Positions 47,936 through 60,355 of a stretch of 64,000 bases of DNA are shown piece by piece. The notes below the pieces were generated by a model that searched no databases, was not told where the DNA came from, and saw only the letters and a program-made list of their open reading frames with translations. The DNA lies in contig OU612072.1 of NCBI GenBank assembly GCA_914767715.1, positions 26,040,001-26,104,000 on the forward strand, in the 5' to 3' direction. The DNA is from Membranipora membranacea (lineage: Eukaryota; Bryozoa; Gymnolaemata; Cheilostomatida; Membraniporidae). A program made the position numbers and the translations under genes. Each line of letters starts with the position of its first letter. The first letter of the stretch is position 1.

Positions 47936-48539
47936 ATAGTGCCAATCTCCTGGTCAAAAGTTGAATAATATTAGCCTAAGATCTTAGCAGCCTCACAACC
48001 CTGATTAATTGAACTGATACAAATCACCACTTTATTATTCAGGAACTAACTGAAGATTATCGGTTATGTTTATGTTCATCCTCGTGTCAATCAGTTCCCG
48101 TGTTATCAAATGCCAAACATGTCACTTTAATATAAACTTCTCATATCAACTACTGACTATCACTTTTTATGCAAAAAAATATTTCTGATTAATATTCTTG
48201 ACAAAAAAACAGCTAATTAGCATCTTATTATTTTATGGTAATTTGGTGCAATCAAGCTCTGACTTGTCTCCATTCACAAATGTCGGAACTGATCTTCTTC
48301 ATGTCCATTATGGTATAAATAGAAAAATCTGATAGGTTTGTACATGTCAGTGAACATTCTCACTCTGCATTTAATGTAAATTAGAGGCGCTTAAAATATC
48401 ACACAAATATGAGTTTGAGTTATGACATGCTGTGGCATGACTTTGCCTTTTGGATCAAAAATATGTTGCTTGAGTTGGAATAGGTCTGTTTTGGGTAACC
48501 AAATCACTTGCCTGATGGGCGTTAAACTTCTCGGCCTAT

Positions 48540-48758
48540 TGGCTAAGATCAAAGTGTCATGGCTATTGGCTGATTAGTGCCTGGTTCAGTTTCTGGCTGC
48601 TTGCTGCACACTCACGATTAGGAGGTCCACCATGGCCTCACCTCTAGGATGCATTCTAGCTTGCTAGGATGTATCACACTCTCAGTATGGGGACTCCAGG
48701 CAACTTGCGTCCCTCTTTAGGGGCAGCCCACCCTCTATTTTGTCATAAACAGGGGGGA
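48540..48758 (+). mobile_element. U2-snRNA-headed SINE, copy 3
   Basis: Plus strand. It enters the U2 head at CTTCTCGGCC (the first few U2 bases are absent or merged with the target) and matches copy 1 to GGGGCAGCCCA and a TTTTGT-AAACAG tail. It is flanked by GTTAAACTT (48,531-48,539 and 48,759-48,767). It sits between divergent genes E and F. Confidence 0.8.
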
Positions 48759-48769
48759 GTTAAACTTGG

Positions 48770-49795
48770 AATACACATCACAATCAATTACATTGACTTG
48801 CAATGAAATATTTCGAGTTTCACCAGAGCAGTGATTCGGTAAAACATTTCCAGAATGAAGTGGCCAGATTATTCAAAGAGTATCGATTTCCATGTGCTGC
48901 GCAGTTGAACAGATTGTTTCCTGTATATAGGTAAATATATTTATAGTTACAATAGAAAAGACTGTATGTCAACAATTACAGGAAACTTCTATGGGGCCAA
49001 CATTTCAAAGCAAAGCTGGATTCTGAATTTCGCTTTCGAGTTGTTCAACATTTAGCTACTAAAATGCGCAAACTGTTTTTATGTATAGAAACAATCGTAC
49101 TCTGAGTATATTCTGATGGCATTTAATCCGCAGTGGTTTTGATTTAGTATTTACACTACAAACTAAGAATACATGTGACTGGTAACATCAAAACTTTCTA
49201 TTTTGGTTGAGTGATATACCGATTCCTGAGTTGTGAACAATAGATATACATGACAAGCAGTTAGTTTTAAGAATCAAAGAATCGATTAGTTTGGTGAATC
49301 TTTTCACATCAAAATATCAATGAAGACCCAATTAAGAAAACCAATTATTTTTGCTTTTTCGCCATTATAACATGTAGCAGAGAAGAAAATCTGAGACAAG
49401 GTGACCTCTATTTTGATCAAGTAAAAAAACTTGGTAGTGGGCGTTTTTTTGCGAGTGAATTATTTTTTGCACTTTTTGTGTTCACTAAAAATATCACAAA
49501 GCACTCATAAAACCATTTTGACAGACAGTAATAATGAGCAAAAAAAATGATCGTTAGATTTGCCATCATAATTTCATCTCCCTGGGGCAATGATCCACAG
49601 ATTAAAGGTCCTCTTTTAGTGCCGCCATATGTACTGAAGAAGCCCGAGTATGAGAAACAATCTCTTTCTTGGATCAGGAGCATCTTTTTTATGTTGCACT
49701 CAGAGTATTATAGAAAGATCTGAATAATGTAACCATGGCATGAATTTATGATTGAGTTTGTCTTCTTTTTTCTGGGTGCAAAGGTTATTCAATCA
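48770..49795. other. Intergenic stretch without recognised genes
   Basis: Part of the E-F divergent spacer; no supported ORF or RNA. Confidence 0.4.
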
Positions 49796-49799
49796 CAGA

Positions 49800-49968
49800 A
49801 CCAGGGGTGGTTGTTGGTGGTAGAAGAGGTATACACCCAAGGGTGCTTTGCCAGGGACAATCAACCTTGAAAGCTCTCCGAGAGGGACTCAAACCTACTA
49901 CTCCTGCGGCACCAAATGCCTGGCAGTATATAGCAAATGTGCTAACTGATTGCGCCATGGCACCATCC
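49800..49968 (-). mobile_element. tRNA-derived SINE, copy 1 of a pair
   Basis: The minus strand has box A (TGGCGCAATCAGTTAGCAC, about 49,940-49,958) and box B (GGTTTGAGTCCC, about 49,884-49,895), then TTGTCCCTGGCAAAGCACCC. Related to the copy at 50,145-50,260. Confidence 0.6.
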
Positions 49969-50144
49969 CGCAGCACCATCCCACAGCACTGTCTGCTCAC
50001 CATTGCCACACGATGCAAAACAGCGTACGCGTTTGGGTTATTGGCCTTACATGGCCCAATTCTTGGACCCCTTATAGTGAGTTTCAGCTGTCTTTCAATG
50101 CTGTCACATGTATTTTCATGAGTCTGTCAGAAGAGGAGTACAGT

Positions 50145-50260
50145 CAAAAGGTATTCACCCAAGGGTGCTAGGAGCTGGGACAATCATCCTTGCAAGCAGG
50201 CCTCGAACCCACAACTCCTGCGGCGCCAATCGCCTATAAGTTAATAGCAAGCGTGCTAGA
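50145..50260 (-). mobile_element. tRNA-derived SINE, copy 2 of a pair
   Basis: Same orientation and body (GCACCCTTGGGTGAATACC) as the previous copy. Box B reads GGGTTCGAGGCC; box A is eroded. The two are about 200 bases apart. Confidence 0.6.
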
Positions 50261-50269
50261 CAATAGGAT

Positions 50270-52200
50270 TTATTCCTTCTGGATTTGGTTTCCTCGTGAC
50301 AGATTTCATAGGTGAACCAGGGTTGAAAATGGGTGAGAGAGATGCCTTTTCACATATGTGTTGGGATGCCCGGTGACATCATCGCTAATGCTCTTCCAAT
50401 AATTGACTTAATCAGGAGCATTTTTTCTCAAGGAGATAAAGGAAGATTCGGTATTTTCAAACAATCTTTACGGCTTACTACAGTCATATAGATTTTTTGC
50501 CATGATATTGATAAAATAATTGCTTGGTATAATATATCAATTACTGATTTGAATTGTTTTAGCTGCATATCATTACAGTAAGTGCCATTGCTATCTATTG
50601 GATAAAAAAATAATCCCTTTGTTGAATGAAAAACTGATTGGTTTGGACATTGCAGCAGACAAACTTTGGGGAGGAAGTAAGATGATGGACATAGAAAACA
50701 GATTTTTGGCATTGTCACATAGAATATAATCAAGGCCGTCTGTTTGCTCAATAGGGAAACCAACTACTGATATCAAATATGAATTAATGATCAGCATTTT
50801 GAGAGAAATTAGGACATAATTTCTTTGAGCACTCACCATAATTTGTAAAAGTTGTATGCCTCATTCTCAGAGTCCAGCAATGACTTGCATTACCCGCTTT
50901 CTCTTATGCTGATCCACAGGTCAAATGCCTGGATTAAACAAAACTCAAAAATTCAAACATGAGGTTATCATCATTTTTTGGCTTGAGGTTTCCTTCGTAA
51001 TGTTTGTTGGCCAGAACGACGCATAAACATATATAAAAAACAACAGATATTTGAATCTGAAATATTCAAATTTTGATTTGTCCTAGACAGCTGGAAGTGT
51101 GTCACTTTCTATATTATAATGTAGTTGGCAAACTTTCATTCCCTCTCTCAGTGCAAAGCTTACCAATCGGGGGGGGGGGGGGGGTTGCTAGTTAAGTTTA
51201 AAAAAATATTTATTTATGCAAGAATGGTGCCATTAAAAAAGCTAAAACACATCATATCATATCATAAAGGCCAAAGCAATCTAATTTCTAATTTTACATT
51301 AAACTCCGGTCATTGATTACAGTTTGATAATCAAACCAAAACCAAACAATTATAAAAATAAATCCTTGTGGCAGATGCAGCAAATAACTTATCAATAACA
51401 TTTCTCTTCCTTAGTTGGCTACTTCTAAGGTACATATCCTCTCTTAGGTCCTAGTTTAGGATTAATGGTAGGGGAGGCGGAAGTTCTTGAGGGGATGAAG
51501 TAACACCCGGTTGGGTATTGTATGCTCCACCTGTGGCATTTTGCTGATATAGATAGCATATAAGTCCAAAAAGAGCTGATTTTGACAAGGGAATTTTAGC
51601 ATTTTAGGCCACTCTATTTAACATTCTAAGGGATGCAGAGCTATTTCTGAGTATACCTTAGCTTTGTGCTAACATCAGACAGATTCTATTAGGCAAAAAT
51701 TCTCAATACAAACTAATTATGTAACTGGACCCTTGCCCATGGTAAAAAACTGGCAACAAAGATGGATTTTGCTGTTCTATATATGTGATTTCATGTACCA
51801 GACAGTTTTTTTGCAATGCATATTTCTCTTGAATATTCTCATGAAGATAATCCATGTCCAAAATAATTGTGTTTTAGGTAAAAATTGAATATTCAAAAAA
51901 ATTTATGTTTGAGACAGGTTTGGTTTGTGTTTGCGGCAGGATCAAAATTGTTATTGCACCAAATTACCATGAAATTATTGAATCAAATGCATAAATAAAT
52001 ATAAAATTTTGAAAATTAGCCGGATTTTGTCAAGCTTTTTTAGCTGCAAGATTTATGTACAACAAATATTAAATGACAAGTTTATATCAAATTGACATTC
52101 ATTAGAGGGACTGACTGTCACTGAGATAAAAATAAACAGTGTCAATATTTTTCACATACTTTCTGATTTTCATGTGGATAATTTGTATCTGTCCCATTAA
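50270..52200. other. Intergenic stretch without recognised genes
   Basis: ORFs are short and unsupported. It includes an 18-base poly-G run at about 51,168-51,185. No repeat recognised otherwise. Confidence 0.4.
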
Positions 52201-52270
52201 TTTCAACTTTGAGGCCAAGTAGGATCTTTTGCTAATATTATTCAAGTTTTGGCAGGGAGATTGACACCAT

Positions 52271-52304
52271 TGATTGATAATACTAGATGTGAGGTGTATA
52301 TAAA
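52271..52304 (+). promoter_or_regulatory. Core promoter of TSR gene F
   Basis: TGATTGATAA (52,271-52,280) and TATATAAA (52,297-52,304), 66-73 bases before the start codon. Confidence 0.75.
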
Positions 52305-52369
52305 GCCCTGTTGCCAGAAGAAGCGCATCATTCATCTGTTTGAGATTCAGAGAAGAACATTGTATAAAC

Positions 52370-53121
52370 ATGGGTAAGTGTCTGGCAGTAATAATACACT
52401 CTGAAGCAGCAAACAATCCGGTCCAAACATAATCTAGTCTTCTGAATTTGACCGTTTTACTGTTCATAGTGTTCGGTTAACTTTGGTCCATGCTTGTGCC
52501 TTTAGTTCATCTAAGGAAAGTCAAGGTAGGCCAATTTTGATAAGCTTTTCCAAAGTTTCATTCCAATGCAGCCAAGACAAGATAAATATGAATACTTTCA
52601 TTGCAGCTATGACTAAGTTTGTTATCCTGGCGGTTGTTACCGTGGCCTGTGTGAGTGCCACATACCAGAGGCCGTACTATCCTACTCAGAATCAGTACCA
52701 AGCACCTGCTCCTGTCTACAACCCAACACCGCAACAGAAGTATTACAGTGGTGAGTTTATAAATATCTCAGGTTAAAATTTATCAGGTCCTGAAAACTAT
52801 CAATGCAAAAACTATCGACCATGTTATTTGGCTCATCTTAAGCCTCTCCCCATCCTGTCTTAATTATCTGTGTAATGATTGAGGCTTGATTGGATACAGG
52901 TGTGTTAATCTTTTTAGCTCAACCGTTACACTCTATTTCAGTTTACCAGTGGAGCCAATGGGGACAGTATGGACAATGTTCTAGGTATTGTGGGGGAGGA
53001 GTCCAGCACAGACAGAGGACATGCAGCGGCAAACATGTCTATGGCAATGTTGGGAACAGCAACAGACAATGTTACGGACCAAGTTCATCTCAAAAACGTT
53101 GCAATCAACAAAGCTGCACAG
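52370..53121 (+). CDS. TSR gene F: secreted thrombospondin type 1 protein, exons 1-3; 3' end unresolved
   Basis: Coding exons 52370-52373 (ATGG), 52607-52750 and 52942-53121, phase 1. M-A-M-T-K plus a hydrophobic leader and a linker with TQNQYQAPAPVYNPTPQQ, then one TSR (residues 50-109) with WSQWGQYGQCSRYCGGG and six cysteines ending QQSC. A good donor (GTAGG) ends exon 3, but no copy of exon 4 was found up to gene G. If the intron is retained, the frame runs on to 53,270. Either the gene lost module 2 or it uses an unrecognised terminal exon. It pairs head to head with gene E, its closest relative. Confidence 0.7.
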
Positions 53122-55180
53122 GTAGGAAATCATTCAGAATTCAAATTCACTTTCAAAGGAGTGGACCGTCTCAGATTGTTCCATTTCTCTGCCATGATTC
53201 TGGGGTGATTAGCATTTGTCCAACTACAATGTTGAGGAATAGCATGATATTTCACAAACAAACTAATTGAGTCATTGCCAGTTATATTATGCTAAGCCAA
53301 TGGGGTCGACTACTTCATCGATATTCCAGAGTTTGAAGAACGAAAACAAGGTAATGAGAAGCCTTCCTACACTAGTCATGCAATTTGGCTTTTTTTTTAA
53401 ATGTCAATAGTATAATTGTTGCTTAAGAACTGTATCTGTAGCTGATTTCAGTTGCTTTTCTTGTGGTGTTTCAATAGTGAGGTTAGCAAACCTTCATTAC
53501 CACTGATCTTTTGTAGGTCAAACCTACCACAAAACCTCATCATACCTCTACTAGATATGAAGGGCAACCATAGAGAGAGGATAATCACTGACATGGGAAC
53601 TCTTAAGTGGCGATGAATAGTTGAATAAGACTTGACCTTATTTTACCTCTATTATCATGCTTCTGTTGAAATATTATAATATATTTACTTTTGCTCTATG
53701 TTACTGTTATAGTTTTTGTTTTTAGTTCGAGTTTCTGTTTGTACAGTAAATAAATATTATCTTGCACATCAATCAAATCCTTATAAGTCAAAGATACTCT
53801 AGGAAGACAGATTCAGGTGATTCAAAGAGTGATCAATGAAAGTGTTTTGGTATTTAGACATTTCTGAAATACATAGAAATTATGCGGTTAGACAAAAAAA
53901 ACCACCTGAAAACAGCAAAAATGAGGACAGAATTCTTTTGCTTTCTTTTTTTGAAAATCATATACGTGTCAGGATGATAATGCTTATATATCTAGCAAGA
54001 CAAATGGTTGATTTAAATTTCTCTGTTGGTAATGATAACTGGGGTATTCAGATCCATAAACCCAGCCTGAAAAGTTGCACTGCTAACCTACCCATTCCCT
54101 CTGTGCCCCCTCCTATGCAGGTCATAGTCAGCGACAAGCAGTGTGGCTATCTATCTGTTAAACTCTGTAACTCTTTGATTCTCTTATTTTTCATGCAGGA
54201 TGGAGACTTTGATCAACCAGGTAGCTTTCTAGCTCTCAAGTTCTGCACTTTCTGCACCATCATCAAATTAATCAACGCCACGTTAAGAAGCCAAGCCAGA
54301 AAACCATGATACTACACTAAACTGCTAATCAACTGTTCAAGCAGTTTGATAAAAACTTGTTCTAGTCCGTCGAGTGTCTTTCACTGACCGTAATGGGGTA
54401 ATGGGTATGCTTAGCGCTTTGAGGTCTGTTGAGTATTTTAGTCGTTCAAAAGAATAGCAAAGAAGGGGGTGCACGGGAATAATCATAATTTGTATATGCT
54501 GGCGACAAGCAAGACCATTGGCTAATGTGTTTAATGCCTCTCCATTCGCTGCCTCCACAGCCCAGTCCACATTAGGGGTTTCGCATGAATAGTATTAGAA
54601 GAGTTACTTATGCGGAGAATGTTATAGAAAAACATTGTGCCTGCAGCCACCCCTAAATTACGATGCGTAGCAGTATATGAGATAGTTAATGTGATTCTAT
54701 GCCATCCCATTTCAGAGTTATAGGAGTTTACTGCAACAGTAATTTTAAACCATGACAACAGTATCTGGGCAACCAATCTGATATCACTGTAGCTTGGCAT
54801 TTTTGAATGAAATCAAATTCATTTTTACCGCTTTCTTGGCAAGTTTTAGGATCTAAAATTGATTGGGATACTAATTTTGTATCAGCACATGCCATTCCCA
54901 TTAAAAATATCACTACTGCTCAGAAGAAATTTGAATGCTGCTTACCCAATTTGAATTTGATACTTTATATTTGACTTGGCCTTATATACCGACTTTTCCT
55001 CCTTAAACTTTGAAATGAATTTAGCTTCTTTGCATCTTTGCTTTCATAATGTGATTGGGTAATCATATCGTGTTACAAAGCTTGTTAGCTGAATTTCGAG
55101 TTTGGTAGGGCATTCCAATGAGCCAGCGCTTCATGATGTGTGGGTTCTCAGGGTTACAGCTGAATATCTTTGACATGTAT
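53122..55180. other. Stretch between genes F and G
   Basis: Should hold the 3' end of gene F. A possible acceptor at about 54,199 (TTCATGCAG) precedes GATGGAGAC, but the frame stops at once. Minus-strand ORFs at 54,337-54,800 have no recognised domain. An AATAAA-type signal near 53,750 could serve gene F. Confidence 0.35.
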
Positions 55181-55440
55181 TTGGTAGGGGCAGGATTAAG
55201 TTAAGTCTGTTATACTTTCAATACAAAAACTAAACGTAACTCTTCAGTTCGCCCATGTGTGGTACACAGCAAATCCATCAGAAAAAGTTTTATGACCCTC
55301 AAGTTTTGCATTCGATGTAAAAGAATTTTGCTTCTGTCTTTCGAGATTTGCAAATAGTTACGCCAATAAGAAACATTGGTAGAACAGTTTATAGGAGACA
55401 GAAGTATAAAAACTAATTCAGTTTTGATGAATTAAGATGT

Positions 55441-55446
55441 TTTATT
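55441..55446 (-). terminator. Poly(A) signal of gene G
   Basis: AATAAA on the minus strand, about 235 bases after the stop; the counterpart in gene H is at 61,946-61,951. Confidence 0.7.
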
Positions 55447-55681
55447 TTAGATGACAGGTAGATCAACAATAAAAACAAACATTGATATTGAAAACAACAT
55501 CATAACATCAGTTGTTGATGTAACTCTGTAACTTTTTTATATGACAAACATGTGTCAGGAAACCACAACACATTATGGACTTCATAATAAATATGATCTG
55601 ATGTTACCAATCACCAAACAGGGCCCTATGGCCTGCATGGGAAGTCCAAGTTCACCGCTGATCTCTTATGGTAGCATCATA

Positions 55682-56838
55682 TTAGTATTGTCCGTATGGT
55701 GCTGGTTGTTGTTGTGGGGCTTGATAAAGTGTTCTCACTGGCTTTTGGTAGACTGGCTGTGGTTCTGAAAATAAGATGAGAACATATGGACCCTGATCAA
55801 GAATGCTTGGATGTCTCAGAATATAAGCTTCTCTCTTGATAGCTGTATGTGATATGTCATGTGTTACATTATTGTAGGGTGTTTCTCAACCAAACAAGAG
55901 ATATATCATAATAATAATAATAAGATAATCAATTACTCACTTGGTACTTGTCTTGTCTCAGTAGACTCTCCATAGCACTTAGCTCCACCACATGAAGGAT
56001 ATGGCTTAGAACAGCTTCTGTATCTGGTTTGTTGATAAGATCCTTGGTGGCTGTTAGACCAGTTTGACCAGTAGGTCCATCCTCCATTTACTGTAATACC
56101 AATGGAAAAATTTGAATTAGCAAAAAAAATCAACTGACTGTGATTGAAATTTCTTTTTTGAAATCAATTTTTCTGCAAAATATAGCCGAATCGCATCAAA
56201 CAGGTATTTGGTTGTTAGTGTTACCTGGGCAGCATTGTAGATTACAGCGTCTCTGAGATGAGCTTGGTCCAGAACATTGCTTATTGTTGTTGTTGCTTCC
56301 TCCATATCCATGAACCTTTCTGGTGGAGCAGGTTCTCTGTCTGTACTGAACTCCCCCTCCACATGGTTAAGAGCACTTTCCATAGTATCCCCATGTGCTC
56401 CACTCATATACTGAAATGAAGATCAAGTTCTAATATTTCATTTTTGTTCAAAATATGTTTGTAGTTCAGATGAAAAAAATAATTAAATCAAGTGCATTTG
56501 ATAATATACGCTCAGTATTCAATATAAATTGAATCTACTCACCATTGTAATATTGCTTGGCTGGAGTAGGATGTGGTTGATATACTGGTGCAGGTGCTTG
56601 GTAGCTAGTTTGAACAGGTGCATTGTAGGCAGGCTGTTGGTAGCCAGTGCTAACGCTTGCCACAGCGACGATAGCGATAGCGGTCATAGCTACAATGTGA
56701 TACAAAAACATACAATGAGATACATTGGTATTAAAAAACAGGGTTGAAAACCTATTCTGATGAATAATGATTCATTATTATCAATCATTACAACTAACTT
56801 TTACCAGAAATGAATGGAGAATTTTGTATCTTACCCAT
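55682..56838 (-). pseudogene. TSR gene G: otherwise intact gene with in-frame TAA in the first TSR
   Basis: Minus-strand exons 56838-56835 (ATGG), 56689-56543, 56410-56225, 56090-55941 and 55764-55682 have good splice sites and phase 1, and would give 189 residues. M-A-M-T-A leader, Tyr/Gln/Pro/Ala linker, TSR, TSR-like module, tail KPQPVYQKP...PYGQY. In exon 3, TGC-TCT is followed by TAA (56,369-56,367) where gene H has AAA, in CSKPCG. The product would stop after 64 residues, with signal peptide and linker only. One substitution explains it, so it may be a young pseudogene, an allele or an assembly error. Exon 3 also has two extra codons (Asn run). Confidence 0.8.
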
Positions 56839-56898
56839 TTTAAACTCTTTTGTCTGTGGCCAATAGTTGAATGATGATTGCTCGGCTATCGGCAAAAG

Positions 56899-56942
56899 CT
56901 TATAAACCCTCGGTTTGGCTTATCAGAAATACTCATAAATCA
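56899..56942 (-). promoter_or_regulatory. Core promoter of TSR gene G
   Basis: TATAAG-type TATA box (56,899-56,904) with TGATTTATGA (56,933-56,942) upstream. The 5' UTR (ATCATCATTCAACT) is shared with gene H. Confidence 0.65.
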
Positions 56943-56999
56943 AAGCCAACAAGCCTCCTGTCAAATTTTTAAATAAGCTATTTTTTGTCACATTATTAC

Positions 57000-59900
57000 A
57001 ACAAGTCATAATAAATGACATTAAAAAAAACCTCAGTTCCAATTCCACCAGGCAAATGGTAATTGGTTCCTATTTGCTGCATCAATCATATCTTTGATTT
57101 GATGCTTGGTCACTTTGTACCTACCAAAACGAATTTAGTGTGATATAACTGTTTAGCTTCACTTACATTTGCGTGGCTTTAGATCATTAAAATATTGATT
57201 CTATTGAGACCATTGAAACCTTTTGGTATCTGACAGTAACTAAAAGGAATTATTGTCATGTTTGCTTTGTGAAATATAAATACAAAATAGTTCTGTTTTG
57301 AAAGATATCAGATAATATCTTTTTTTTTTGTCAACTGAAGTGCTGACATTATACCTGCTAGCTCATTGATAGCACTAAATGATCCCATGTAATCGCTGCA
57401 TACACCCATACACTTTTTCCTACAACTTTTGCCATCAGCTGGTTATACTGAGGATAGTATTTCTAATGGTGAAGTCTAGTTTCTTGCTTTCAGTTGGAAT
57501 GAAGTTCTTCCATCATTAATACTGATTCGATTGCGAAAAAACCCTGTCACACCATCAAGCGTCTGACTCACAGGGGTGTCCATTTGATATCTGTATTACA
57601 AATTTTCTTGTGCAACTGTGTCATGAGGAAGCTTTGCTTGGTGACCATGCCACCAGGAATATTGCAAGCATCCGAAACAAGAAAAGAATCTCACTGATTT
57701 TGATACCAGGAAAAAAAATCTGCGATATCACTCCCTTGTCTGTTGCAATCATTAGTTTTACATACACCAATATGGGAACAGCAATGGGAAACACGTTATT
57801 TGTTTGTTGAGGTTATATTAAGGATATGCTGGTCTCAGAGCTTCCCGAACTATAACTTGATCGGTGAGAGTCATTGGATTTGGTAGATAAACGCTTGGCA
57901 AACCATTTAAATGAATATTAAGGACACCTGAGATATAGATCATCAAGAGCTAATACATATGGGCAGAAACAATCAGTTGGTGTTGCAATCTACTGTCACT
58001 GTAATCCAAGCCTACCGATTCATAAAACCCTCTGTTTGATATTGAATTTGAAGGAATTGCAAACTTTCTTTGATTTCAGCTGCTGTCAATACATGTCCTT
58101 GATAAAACACTTAGCTTGGATGTTTTTTAAATTCTGATATGTCAAGGCGGTAAAAACTATGAGTATTTTCTTCTCCGATGTTTAAATTCAAGATATTATA
58201 ATAAGATATAGTTTTTGTCACCCACTAACATGGTGCAATCTTGTACATGCAAGGAAGAGTGAGTTTGCACAAAAAGAATCTAGCCATAAGGAACTAACTA
58301 CAGACAAATTATACAGCTTACAAAATGATCTGTTCAAGGAATAAATGCCTAAATGATATGTCAATCAAAGAATGTCACAAATTGGACTAAGTGAATTTCC
58401 TTGCATGAAACAAGATTAAAATGCCGCTTGATAAATTGTTTGATGGGCTTCGTATTTTTATGCTGCTTTGATGATGCTATATTGGGGGCATGTAATGTAG
58501 GGCGACAATACTGTGTCCTTAGACTTCGGATATACCAACGCACGAGATCATCATCATCATCAATACGAAAATGGTTTACAGTTGAATTGAACCTGTAGAG
58601 TCACGGCTGTGTCAGCAATGTTTGACCTAGTCAGAAGACAATATTATCAAATCATGACCATAGTATGAGTCTTATTATTTGCAATAAAAAGTACATCATA
58701 ACAGATAATTATGTGTCTACTACGCACATAAAATGTTACCTGAATATTAATGAACATATTGTGGTTCCTGATGTTGAAGCATTTCAATATTGGGAAGCCT
58801 GTTGAGAAATCAGTGTAATGAATTAAGGGTTAGTTTACCACATGACCCTCATAATTCAAACAAAAATAGCACTCCACCCACAAAAAATTGCCATCACAGA
58901 TTGATGGATTGGGACATGATAGTCATACATGATAATTAGAATTGTCACAGTGACTCTAATTGGGATATTCGGCTTTTTTAATATTCAATGAAAAATGACA
59001 ATTTTTGATTACTTGATGAGGAACTTGAAATTTCTTAATATATCATGAATAATATATTAATATGACATGTAGATTACCATGGCATAAGTGGAAAAACAAG
59101 TATTGCTTTGCAGTAGTCTGCACAAGCTATATTCAGTATCATACAGGTTGAGAAAATCTATTGGCAAGTACTTGTAGGGCTCATATTGTATTTTTTGCCA
59201 TACTGTGAATGTGAACTGTTAATTACTAAATCACTAGTCCCATTAGCAGCCCATTTTGTATTTAGTCATGATATTTTGAGTTTTAAAAGGTTAACCAAGC
59301 AATGGTTTCTATTTTACACTGTTATAATTCAACGATCGGTGCACATAAAGCTCTGAAATAAAGCCTTTTAAAGGGGCGGTACACCAGGTCATGTTATCAG
59401 TTTGTTTCGATGGCTCCCTCCAGGTATCATGACATGCTATTTAAGTCATAAGATGTTGTGTCATGGCTTTAATGATAGGAAGGAAGCAAATACAATAAAT
59501 AGCAAGTAACAAATCCAACCTTCTCAACTTGGTATTTTGACACTCATCTAGCCAATTTTCTATCATCAACATTTTGGTATGGGGAAAAAGTCAAGTATAC
59601 TAGTATTTGGCCATGTAACTACGTCAGATCAGACAGTCAAACCTGCTTTTTGGTTGATGATCTCACTTTCATTTTTCCTGAGACAAAATTCAATATCTAA
59701 ATTAGATTACAGTGAAATTAACAAGTTTGCTCAGTCATAATTCAATGCCTGCCATAAATAACAGTGTTTTCCTCACAACTGAAGGAGTCCTAAATATACA
59801 AGACTCTTACAAGTTTGGCTCTTGTGGTTGTCACAAGTATTTCCCAAGGCCAAAAGTAAAGACTCTGCCAAAAATCCTGTAACCATCTGTTGAGGCTGCA

Positions 59901-60150
59901 TATGGAATTATCATTGCAATATAATTTCCAATATTACCTACGCACAATGTGGAATTGAAAATTTCCTATCATTATCCGCAAATCAATACCTTGTGACCAA
60001 ATACTTTATAAAAAATGTCAATTGAACAGATGAAAAAAAACTTCCTTCATATTATGCGTAAATTTTCCTGAATGTCTAAGAATACCAAACCACGTGGTTT
60101 TGATATGATCTCAAATTATTCTAACTTGACTGTTGGGATGAGGAATTGAC
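57000..60150. other. Divergent spacer between genes G and H
   Basis: About 3.2 kb with no supported gene. It probably holds shared regulation, but I cannot point to elements beyond the proximal promoters. A perfect TGACGTCA lies at 60,158-60,165 just outside this stretch. Confidence 0.4.
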
Positions 60151-60286
60151 ATTTGATTGACGTCAAAACAGTTTTTGCATATCATTTGTGACTGATGTTT
60201 CATTTCCATGTGTCATATTGAGCTTAATTAACACCTGCATGACATCCGGATTTATTAATTATTGTCAAAATCCATCAAATCTAGGG

Positions 60287-60294
60287 TATATAAG
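60287..60294 (+). promoter_or_regulatory. TATA box of TSR gene H
   Basis: TATATAAG, 69 bases before the start codon. Unlike the other promoters there is no TGATTNAT site just upstream; TTATTAATTATTG occupies that position. Confidence 0.75.
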
Positions 60295-60355
60295 TCAGTA
60301 CAGACAGTGGAGAGATCATCATTCAACTGTTAGACACAGACAGAAGAGTAATAAA

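Larger units (their letters stand above)
55180..56840. repeat. Left arm of the G/H inverted duplication
   Basis: Gene G and its 3' flank match, inverted, gene H and its 3' flank (60,300-62,210). The match continues past both poly(A) sites, including a GCAAATAGTTACGCC-type block and a GTAGGGGCAGGATTAAG block, so the duplicated segment is larger than the gene. Confidence 0.7.

Noticed and set aside
48540-48758. A U2 snRNA gene
   Set aside because: Only the first ~29 bases match U2; the branch-recognition region, Sm site and 3' stems are absent, and target duplications mark a SINE.
54337-54913. Overlapping minus-strand ORFs of 61-89 aa
   Set aside because: No domain, no splice structure linking them and no homologue recognised in the window.
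60158-60165. CRE site (TGACGTCA) upstream of gene H
   Set aside because: Perfect match but single and not seen at other family promoters; too little support for a finding.
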